The translations under genes were made by a program, and so were the position numbers. Positions 55,654-64,000 of a DNA stretch of 64,000 bases are shown piece by piece. Source of the DNA: Rostrohypoxylon terebratum (lineage: Eukaryota; Ascomycota; Sordariomycetes; Xylariales; Hypoxylaceae); contig MU385926.1 in the NCBI GenBank assembly GCA_022497145.1, positions 1-64,000 on the forward strand, read 5' to 3'. The notes below the pieces were generated by a model. The model did no database searches. It was not told the origin of the DNA and saw only the letters and a program-made list of their open reading frames with translations. How positions within the stretch are numbered: the stretch's first letter is position 1; the number at the start of each line of letters is the position of its first letter.

Positions 55654-56965
55654 TATGTACGCACCTAAGACCTACGTACTAGGTCCTACTATTATTATGC
55701 ATTGTATTGTATCATACTGTACATCACAGTACTTATCAAACCAAGTGGCACCGGCTTAAATAAATATACTATGTAGGTAGGTATTTACCTTCACTGACAT
55801 TCCTCAATATCAACCAACGAGAACCACCTACTTAGATATTAACCTAGATGTTTAACTGGTTACCGACATGACTTTAGCAGCTTTTGAAACCTGACGATGT
55901 ACTTACACATATATACTTATGATATATATATTCTCACACAAACAGAATAAGCTAGTATTCATACCTACTACCTACTATGTACCTACTACCTAGTCTTTCT
56001 TATTATACTAGCATCCATGGATAGTAAGTACTATTAGCAAGTATAATTCAACGGAGAGAAGCATCTCTAGGGCTGGTACCTTGCCGACTAATGGCCGTGC
56101 TTGGCCCCTTAAAGGCTTAGCTCCCGACCCAACCCTGGGATCCATTCCCTATTTCTACTATGTACTATGTAGTGTATATCGAACGGTGACCAAACAACGG
56201 TTAGGACTATGGGGCTCCCCCAAATTTGGCATCGTGTGACCGGGGGTGACCGGGGTTAGACTCCATACTCCTAGTCTGTTTTCCACCACGAACCAATCGA
56301 ATGTTAAGCAACACCGCGTCGAAGAGTAAGTAATAGTACATAATAAAGCGAACATGGGCTTAATCTATGCAATTTTTTTTCTATATTTTTTTTTTTCGTC
56401 TTTTAATGATTTCGCGACCGTTCTCCATCTCCATCTCTCTTTTGTGGTCCTTCGTCCCATTGGTGAGATGAAGCTGAGATCCTACCAGAGATATAAATGC
56501 TTTTCCTTCAACACAATATGTTGGAAGTTTGTTTAGTGATATATTTACATATACATACTATTATACACATACATGCTTGTGGAGGTTCATAGAACTCGAG
56601 AAAAGGTCAAAGAAAGACCTTAGGCGCAACCGTCGGACGCATCATAAAACACGGGCCGTCCCAGCGCTCATCCGCTTTACCAGGACCCCTAGGACCTCAA
56701 GGACCCCAAGGACAAGGAGAGAGCTAGGTATAGATACTACCACATAGTATAGTCGAATGTAAGCAAACAATATCCCCAACTTCATGCCTTGTGGTCGTAG
56801 TCACTCCTTTCCACTCATGTTCTTCTATATTAATCCATAACGTAACGTACCTACTACTACCACCACTACTACTATGAACTTGGCGGCATGGTTGAGTCTA
56901 CATATCTAATATCTAATATCTATAGTATCTAGTCGTTGGACCTCAAAACTAGGTCGTAAGGAGCA
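55654..56965. other. intergenic region, upstream of the MFS exporter
   Basis: No gene is supported. TAGGTAGGTA and TACCTACTACC words are frequent at 55770-56000. The stretch 56400-56965, with GACCCCTAGGACC repeats near 56680-56700 and ACTACTACCACC near 56850-56870, is the likely promoter of the next gene. Confidence 0.55.
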
Positions 56966-58879
56966 ATGGCCTCCAGCCCATCGTTAACTCCTGCTGCGAC
57001 GCATACAGATGGCGAGCGCGACAATGATTCCGGAAGTGATGTGCAATTGCAGCTTCGACGCAAGATCAGCCAAGCGGTAGATGAAGGACACGACGCGGAC
57101 ATCCCGTCTAGCCAGGGGTTCGTGCTGAGCAAGGAGGAAGAACTCAAGCGACAGCAATCGATAGCGGATCGGAGGAGAAACTCGATAGCTAGTAGAGGGA
57201 GCAGGGCGAATCACGACGTTGAAAAGGCACAGGCGCCAGGCGAGGTCGCGCTCTCGAGTAGCAATGACGATGACGATAGCGACACGAGCCCAAACGTGGT
57301 CTGGTGGTCCGGCCCCGACGACCCGGACAACCCATACAACTGGCCAACATGGCGTAAAGTCTTGAATTGCGGCTTGATCAGTGCGATGACGTTCATCTCC
57401 CCTCTAGCGTCGTGTAAGTCTTCATCCGCATCTGCTCGCTCGACGAGTAAGCGCTAATGATATCGTACCACCTCCAGCTATATTTGCTCCTGGTGTACCT
57501 CAGGTCGTAGCTGAATTCCACTCTACCTCGCTAGAGATCGCCGCCTTCGTCGTCTCGGTCTACGTCCTAGGATTTGCGGCCGGGCCTATGCTTTTCGCCC
57601 CCTTGTCCGAAATTTACGGCCGAGCCATCCTCTACCACATCGCCAACCTAGGATTCGTAGCTTTCCAGGTCGGGTGTGCGCTTGCGCCGACGTTGAACGC
57701 TCTCATCGTCTTCCGATTTTTCGCCGGCGTATTCGGTTCTGTCCCTATCACAAACGGCGGCGGGTCGATCGCCGACATGATCATCCAGGAGAGGCGGGGC
57801 GGTGCGATGGCCGTATTTAGCATCGGCCCGCTTTTAGGTCCCATCATCGGTCCCGTCGCCGGAGGCTTCCTGTCCGATGCTGAGGGTTGGAGGTGGGCGT
57901 TCTGGCTGCTGGCCATCGTGGGAGGGTTTCTCGGCATCCTCATGACTTTCACTCTCAAAGAAAGTTATGCGCCCGTCATTCTCGAGAGGAAGGCTGCCAA
58001 GTTGCGTAAGGAGACTGGTAACGAACTCCTGCGGTCGAAGCTCGATGCTGGTCTATCGCCTAAGGACTACTTCAAGCGAGGCATTATTCGCCCCTTCAAG
58101 ATGCTCTTTCTCTCGCCAATCGTTGCTATCACATCGCTATACATGGTATGTATCATCAAGACTTGCTATGGCGGGATATTGACGACCCACTTCTCGAGTT
58201 ACTTCCGAGTTCCTTTGGTGAAGATAGCTGCTAACATCGTAATTAGGCTGTTACCTATGGTTATCTGTACCTCATGTTCACGACCATGACCGAAGTATTC
58301 CAGGAGTACTACGGCTTCACGACGAGTACCGTTGGCCTGGCATTCATCGGCCTTGGTGTTGGAAGCATGCTTGGCATCATTCTCTTCAGTGCCACCTCTG
58401 ACAGATATATCCAGAGGAAAGCGGCCCAGGCTGACGCGGAAGCCCGGGCGACAGGGGGAGCCAAGGTGGGCATGAAACCAGAGTACCGATTGCCACTACT
58501 TCCCTTGGGAGCCATGTTCATCCCCGCCGGTCTATTCATATACGGATGGACTGCCGACTACAAGGTCCACTGGATCGCTCCCATCATCGGCACCGCCATA
58601 GTCGGTATTGGAAATCTAATCGTGTTTATGTCCATCCAGTTGTACCTGGTCGACACCTTCACCATCTACGCTGCCTCCGCCTTAGCATGCAACACAGTCG
58701 TGCGATCCTTGGCTGGTGCTGTGCTCCCGCTAGCCGGTCTGCCTATGTACAGTAGGCTAGGTATCGGTTGGGGTAATAGTTTGCTGGGTTTTGTTGCCGT
58801 CGCGCTGTTTCCCGTATCAATACTGGTACTGCGGTGCGGCGAAGTGCTCAGAAACAGGTTCGTAATCAAAAATCTTTAG
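56966..58879 (+). CDS. MFS drug:H+ antiporter-like exporter (DHA1)
   Basis: Plasma-membrane exporter for toxic or secondary compounds, or polyamine-like substrates. Three exons, 56966-57413, 57478-58145 and 58247-58879, give 582 residues. The N-terminal 130 residues are cytosolic, acidic and Ser-rich, followed by WWSGPDDPDNPYNWPTWRK, the usual lead-in to helix 1 in this family. Twelve helices follow, with PLSEIYGR (motif A, loop 2-3), VFRFFAGVFGSVPITNGGGSIAD, and GPIIGPVAGG (motif C, helix 5). The central loop (about 310-355) is basic. No regulator or biosynthetic gene is adjacent, so its physiological substrate cannot be guessed. Confidence 0.92.
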
Positions 58880-59287
58880 GGGACAAGATCTATATCCCCC
58901 CCTCCCAAAAAACAAGAACAAAATAGAAAGAAGAGTGATGAGAAAAAGAAACAAACCGTGTCAAATAAATACCCAACTAGCCACCACCATAACTCGGCAT
59001 TATCCCCTTACCGCTATGTATATAGAGTTTATCTATGAATATATATCTGTTATTTTTAAGAGAGATATCACATCTAACTTTCTTTACTAACGGTATAGAG
59101 CTTGTGATTACTTTTAAAGGACGGTGCCCGTGATATTTTCCGAATAATATATATCGAAGTAGTTTACTTAAAAATAAGTTATTAATATTCTCGTATAGCT
59201 GTCACAAACCAGCTAACAGGCGACCAACTTCAAAACCAAATAGTGGGTGCCTACCTTAACCAATCACGGCTAATGCTCGGGCTGATG
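58880..59287. other. intergenic region
   Basis: 3' flank of the exporter, then AT-rich sequence leading to the LTR relics. Poly(A)-signal-like AATAAA lies at about 58963. No gene is seen. Confidence 0.6.
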
Positions 59288-59625
59288 TGTTGGGATCAAA
59301 ACACATCAAAACACATCAACTGAGCCCTGATGTGTTTAGGAAGGATCACATCACAACACATCACGATGGTTTCAACGCCTAGGGACAGTAGGGATATTTC
59401 TTATATAAAACAAAGCATACTTCATGTATCTAGTCACTCACTTAGCTCACTAGCTATCAATCTAAGTCTATTACTTCAAAACATATCGAACTAATAGAAA
59501 GAGGACTCCAAGCCTCTTTTACGAACAGACTACCTTTTGATCTGATCTCTACGAGTACTGCTAACAAACAAGGAAAACCACGAATTGCCCCGTATACCTA
59601 AGTAATTAGGTATAGGTTCGTAACA
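59288..59625 (+). repeat. LTR relic 1
   Basis: Starts TGTTGGGATC and ends GGTTCGTAACA, the TG...CA form of an LTR. It shares CTCTTTTACGAACAG and the GTTCGTAACA end with the second relic at 59719-60090, in the same orientation. A TATA-like TTATATAAAAC lies at about 59400, and ACACATCA words near its start are repeated. No convincing target duplication is seen and the 5' boundary is tentative. Confidence 0.55.
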
Positions 59626-59718
59626 ATAGCTTTTAAAAAGACGAATCCTCTGCTTTTATAAACTTATTTTTAACTATTTAATAGCTTTTTAAAAAGTTTT
59701 ATAATATATATATATATA

Positions 59719-60090
59719 TGTTACAATTCCCCATATCAGAACGGACAAAACATCACCCGAAGGTCACGTGACCTAGTCAAAGTCTTGGCGTTGAATCAAG
59801 TTCGATTCAATAAGTTAAGATCAACTCACAAGGACAATCACAACTCACCAACTTTATGGACATAAGGATTTAGTATAAGAAGAATGGAAATTTCCTACTG
59901 TATTTAGTTTTTAGTTCCTCAGCTTTCAATCTAAGTGTTCAGACTGCACTTGAATATAGAGTCCCATGAAATCTCTTTTACGAACAGAATCGTCAACCCT
60001 ACAGTATTGTTACCTTAAAACCAAGTACCCAAGGGTACGTATCCGCTCTACGAAGTCAGTTAGGCAGAAGTAGTAGACGGGTTCGTAACA
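59719..60090 (+). repeat. LTR relic 2
   Basis: Starts TGTTAC and ends GTAACA, giving a 6-bp terminal inverted repeat. It carries the palindrome GGTCACGTGACC at about 59763-59774 within the 16-mer shared with the fragment at 1-93. The 93 bases between this and relic 1 are AT-rich, and AT-rich DNA also follows it. There is no clear 5-bp target duplication. It is probably a solo LTR or a decayed remnant. Confidence 0.65.
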
Positions 60091-60563
60091 ATTATAATAG
60101 TTTATAATAGTATATTATATACCTTAAAATATAAAGCGTAAACTCTTAACCACTTTATATTCCAGCACTTAATATTAAGGTATGTAATAACCATATCGTT
60201 TACTAAATGTTTTTGTTCCTTAACCACCTACCGGGTACTGTATAATTACACCCGTAAACCCACGTTGCGTTCGAGGGAAGTTTTGGATACAAAATGGAGG
60301 AAGAAACACTGAAATATTAGATACATTTATTCTCTTCTCGCTAAGATCAATCGTGTATTCGGGCGATGATCTACAGAGCTTCTTAGTACATCGTCTTGTA
60401 GACAACAGTTTACTAGACCTCTCAAGCGTCTGCAACGCTGTGACACCTTCTATCGAGCCAACGTTCGAGTGATGGTTTTTTTCAAGATGATATCGTCCTG
60501 CTAAGAACAGCTAGCTCTGTTTGAAAGACAGACAATGGCTTGGGAAGTAGACCGCAAGCCCCT
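60091..60563. other. AT-rich flank and intergenic region
   Basis: The first 100 bases are TA-rich and continue the composition between the LTR relics. The rest is ordinary non-coding sequence at the 3' side of the unknown gene. A minus-strand frame at 60220-60435 has no motif. Confidence 0.55.
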
Positions 60564-61514
60564 TTACCATTCCTTATTCTTATTCTTTTGCTGACGCTGA
60601 TACATTCGCATCGCCGTCATAGCTACCATGATGGACCACCTTTCTCCAAAGACTCCCGACGCCCCGGTGCCGAGGTAGCGGCACTTGAGAATCTTGGTTA
60701 GGCTCATTTTGGTGTATGCCCACACTGCTACGATCTCTTGCCTGGGAGCAGGTTGGGGTCCGTCGTAGTCGCTACCTGCTTCTTCGTCGGCTAGACGGAC
60801 TAGTTTCCATCCGGATCTCGCACCTTCTAGGAAGACGGCGATAAATTCGCTTTCTTCGTATCGCCACTCAAAGGATTCGCGCTCCAAATGGCCGGCTCGA
60901 ACGCCAACATCGATGGCGAACCGAAATCGAACGTGTGGTAACGGCTGCCCTGCCTCTGCCGGCAGCTGCACCCGCCACAACATTTCTGAGGAGGCAACAA
61001 GCGCGGATCCAGGCAAAGGCGGTAGCATGATCTTAGAATGTATCCCTATCCCAACTCCCCCAACCCCAGCAGCCAAGGCCGGTAGTGCACGGCTAGGCCC
61101 ACGATGTAGTACTATGTCTGGATGTACGGTCCACCATCCAGAGTGTCTCGAGACAACAAAGAGGGGACCTCGCTGGTGACAGGCGATCATGAGCAATCTA
61201 TCTATTGATAACAATCGGTAGAGGCCCCATGTGGTGGGAAAGGCGCTTGTGGTATGTACTGGCGTTGGTATGGAAGGATGGGGTTCGGGTAGCCCTTTGC
61301 TAGATTGGGAAGAGACATCCTCTGCATCATTGGCTCCCCTTGGTTGTCTAGGTTCTCTGGGTCCTCCAGGGCCACCAGACAGCCCAGAACCCCTTTCTAC
61401 GTTTCCGACATTCTCGGCAGCTTCGTCGACGTCCCCTTCGTCTAGGTATTGGGTATAAGGGGGAGGGGGTGTCGCCTGTATCAGGGTTGTCGCCGCGCTA
61501 TTTTGGTGATCCAT
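60564..61514 (-). CDS. hypothetical protein
   Basis: Single frame of 316 residues from the ATG of MDHQNSAATT; the frame stays open upstream but without an ATG that I could place. The N-terminal 95 residues are Pro/Gly/Ser-rich with PPPPYTQYLDEG. From about 100 the sequence becomes globular: WGLYRLLSIDRLLMIACHQRGPLFVVSRHSGWW, then HSKIMLPPLPGSALVASSEMLWRVQLPAE, VRFRFAIDVG, FEWRYEESEF, WKLVRL and a basic C-terminus RMYQRQQKNKNKEW. The pattern of alternating beta segments resembles fungal phospholipid scramblase/tubby-like beta barrels but I cannot name a family. It has no signal peptide. Confidence 0.72.
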   Translation of the reverse strand: MDHQNSAATTLIQATPPPPYTQYLDEGDVDEAAENVGNVERGSGLSGGPGGPREPRQPRGANDAEDVSSQSSKGLPEPHPSIPTPVHTTSAFPTTWGLYRLLSIDRLLMIACHQRGPLFVVSRHSGWWTVHPDIVLHRGPSRALPALAAGVGGVGIGIHSKIMLPPLPGSALVASSEMLWRVQLPAEAGQPLPHVRFRFAIDVGVRAGHLERESFEWRYEESEFIAVFLEGARSGWKLVRLADEEAGSDYDGPQPAPRQEIVAVWAYTKMSLTKILKCRYLGTGASGVFGERWSIMVAMTAMRMYQRQQKNKNKEW

Positions 61515-62945
61515 TTGGTGTAGCACGGTCTCGAGAGGTGTCAGTCGCTTTGTTGAGCTCGTCCAAACCGACAACGATATAAGTGAATGATACTCGAGCG
61601 CTTCTATGGTTGAAAAGTATACTTGGCATGGAGTTAGGTAAGCCTATAGCATAGAGTACCGGTAAGATGTCTACTAACTTGTGTAAATGAAGATGTCAAG
61701 TGAATACGGAAACGAAAGAAAGATGCTCGAGTGACACATATGTGTGTTCCTCATTTACATGACACCTTCCAACGGCTGTCGTAGCTACATACTTAGGCAT
61801 GGCTTCCAAAGTTACAAGGTTTACAACCAAAACTTTCCATGTACCTTCAACCTTGGTAATCAGGGAGCCAGGGACTCAGGGACTCAGGGGTATTATAAGG
61901 TAGGTACTTACTACATACATACCTAGGTATGAGGTATGTATGTCATGACCCTTATGTATGTATTGCCTACATATATACACACATATACTAGTAATCTGGC
62001 GTCGGACCCTCCAACATTACCTTAACTTTCCTTGAACGTGAGTTGCGCGCATGCGAGTTCTGGCTTAACGTTGATACATAAGGTGTGGACCGTGTGGTGC
62101 AGGTCCGTCTATCTCTCCCAACGAGACGACAAAACGGAAACGGAAACGGAAACGGAAACGGCTTGGCCGGCAGCGACTCGACTAGGACTGAGCACGAATA
62201 ACGTTTCGTCATTACGAGATCTCATGGGATATATGAATCATATGAATCATATGAACCATATAGGTTCTATAGATAAGTATAATACAAGGTAGGTAGTAGG
62301 TAGGTATACAGCAGACATTGGAGACACATGCAATCTTCAACTATGTATCTGCTACCTAGTTGTGTGCACATGTGATTTAAGACCCTTTTCAACGAGACCG
62401 GATCTGGATAGGGAAGCGAATGCTTGGTGACAACGCAACACGGCGGCAGTTGACATCGAAGAATTACCTGGATTAGGTAGGCATCCCCTGCTAACCTTGT
62501 AGACCTTGTAAACCTTATTGCCAACCTTGTCTTAACCTTGCCAGTTAAATCTGGTTAATCTTCCAAGGTTGTCAATCAATATATATTGCTCCATAACCTG
62601 TTAACTTCGAGCTTGAACTCAAGAGAGTGATAGAACGCGTGCCTGTCTACCTAGTAGGTATCAATGAACTTTTCTTCTTGTTTTCTTGTTTCATTCCGAT
62701 ACTACTACTAACCTTATTTTAAGAATACTAGTAACTAGTTACTAGGTACATATAGCTACTACGAAACAGACCCCGAATATCCCGAGGCCCTCTTGAATCT
62801 ACCATGCAAAGTCTTGAATCTTAGACTTGTTGAAGCGTTGGATCAATCTTCTAATCGAGTGCCGGGCCCGAAACTATATTGCTTTCACGTGGATCAAATA
62901 GGTAACAACCAATGATTTTTTGGTAATACATCCGTACCTACCTAC

Positions 62946-62998
62946 GTAGGTAGGTAGGTAGGTAGGTAGGTAGGTAGGTAGGTAGGTAGATAGGTAGA
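62946..62998. repeat. (GTAG)n microsatellite
   Basis: About 13 copies of the 4-bp unit GTAG, with a GATA variant near the end. The unit is the core of the TAGGTA words scattered through the intergenic DNA of this window. Confidence 0.95.
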
Positions 62999-63657
62999 TA
63001 TATGTGATGGATGTTTTCTTTATGTTTGAATCCACTACCTACTACTAGGTACACATAGGAAGATACGTAATGGATGTGGTACTTGCCCTCACCTCGGTCC
63101 TCTACCTACTGCCTAGCAGCCTAATACCTACCTGGCAATTACCTCGCTGATTTCCCTATTTGGCAGCGTATCAATTCCTATTGGCTCTCGTGGCACCCCT
63201 TCACCAACTTTAATTCTACTTTAACTCTACCACGAATGGCCCAATCATTGTTTTAATATGATACCTATCATTATTCTTTGGTGACTCGTACTTTCATGTT
63301 TGAATGCGGGGGATTTCCCTAATCTGTGGCTTGATAATAGAGCCACATAAATGTGGGGGTTTTCTGGTGCTTGTACCTACTACGTATTGTACATACAATA
63401 CCTAGCGTCCTAGTACCACTGATCCACCGCCACGCCCGCCCACTATGGATGTACCCATATTATTATTACTGATTAAAACTTAATAGCCCTGGAGCGGAAG
63501 ACGGATGGGAGCGATGGGCGCTTTCCACCTTTCCTTTTAGCAAACCTACTTTACCAACCTCATGACAAAGACCTCGTGATCTTCCCTCCTTCTTCCCTCA
63601 AACAACAATAAATACATACGTAACATCTGCGTACCCGCGCATCTACGAATCTATTCG

Positions 63658-63716
63658 ACAACACACACACACGCACACACACGCACACATACGCACACAA
63701 ACGCAAATACACACAC
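63658..63716. repeat. CA-rich microsatellite
   Basis: ACACAC run with interspersed ACGC units, about 60 bp. It lies about 90 bp upstream of the possible gene start at 63802. Confidence 0.9.
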
Positions 63717-63801
63717 CGCGAATTTACGATCATTAGCGAAACGAAACCATTACTAGTTTCCCCCTTCTCACACCAATACGTCAATACGTCAATACGTCAA
63801 G

Positions 63802-64000
63802 ATGGTGGTATGTTGCGTGCATAATCCCCTTCCACTTCCCCTTCCACTTCCCCAACTCCATCTCCCCTTTCCATTGGTGTGCTAGTCGCAACATCGTCAA
63901 ATCGCTCTCTGGAGGAAACCAAGTCACGTTTCCTCTGAGCGAAGCCTCTATATCTTCTACATTGTTTGTCTCTTTAAGACGATGCTGAACTCTGATCGGT
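63802..64000 (+). CDS. possible 5' end of a gene running off the window
   Basis: AAGATGGTG followed directly by the consensus donor GTATGT suggests a six-base first exon (Met-Val) and an intron that continues to the window edge, a structure common in highly expressed fungal genes such as those of ribosomal proteins. Three AATACGTC repeats and a pyrimidine-rich leader precede it. No second exon is visible, so this is a guess from context. Confidence 0.3.

Larger units (their letters stand above)
61515..63801. other. 2.3 kb intergenic region with microsatellites
   Basis: No gene is supported. Tandem arrays include CGGAAA/GGAAAC units at about 62133-62160, CATATGAA(T/C) units near 62232-62262, (GTAG)n at 62946-62998, a CA-rich run at 63658-63716 and AATACGTC units at 63774-63799 just before a possible gene start. 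AACCTTGT units lie at about 62492-62540. Confidence 0.6.

Overview
The window looks like nuclear DNA of a filamentous ascomycete, most likely a Sordariomycete. The genes have short introns (about 46-130 bp) with GTRNGT-type donors and CTAAC-type branch points. The families are typically fungal: glutamic peptidase, Zn2Cys6 factors, MFS sugar and drug transporters, SWR1 subunit Swc3, Mds3/Ral2-like Kelch protein, mitochondrial Mcr1. Gene spacing is wide, and the intergenic DNA is full of TAGGTA/TACCTA words and microsatellites. I could not name the species.

Layout. Positions 1-430 hold an LTR fragment and a very AT-rich, RIP-like island. The region 1.3-7 kb carries a secreted GH13 alpha-amylase, NADH-cytochrome b5 reductase and, convergent to it, a secreted glutamic peptidase. 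A gene-free 4.2 kb of simple repeats follows. At 11-17.3 kb a 13-exon sugar-porter gene stands head to head with a transcription factor carrying two complete Zn2Cys6 clusters, which suggests a regulator/transporter pair. From 17.5 to 35.7 kb nearly all genes lie on the minus strand: DUF3336/patatin lipase, alpha/beta hydrolase with a His/Asn tract, Kelch/BTB protein, 1-Cys peroxiredoxin, a 100-residue Cys-rich protein, N-myristoyltransferase and an ABHD12-like hydrolase. The region 36.5-43.5 kb has a Swc3-like protein, another hydrolase, an unknown Gln/Asp-rich protein and an M50B-like membrane peptidase. The region 45-52 kb has a small secreted protein, a ZZ plus EF-hand protein and a DUF8021-like secreted protein with unclear splicing. 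About 5 kb (51.9-57 kb) has no recognisable gene but holds three inverted-repeat elements. A DHA1-type MFS exporter, two LTR relics, an unknown protein and a possible gene start at the right edge complete the window.

The genes are mostly independent housekeeping and secretome genes; I see no biosynthetic cluster backbone. The most interesting items are the dual zinc-cluster regulator, the TIR element cluster, the shared LTR family at both ends, an 8-nt microexon that supplies the HG of an oxyanion motif, and an N-myristoyltransferase reading frame that runs past the expected C-terminus. All exon joins were made by eye from splice consensus, phase and family motifs.
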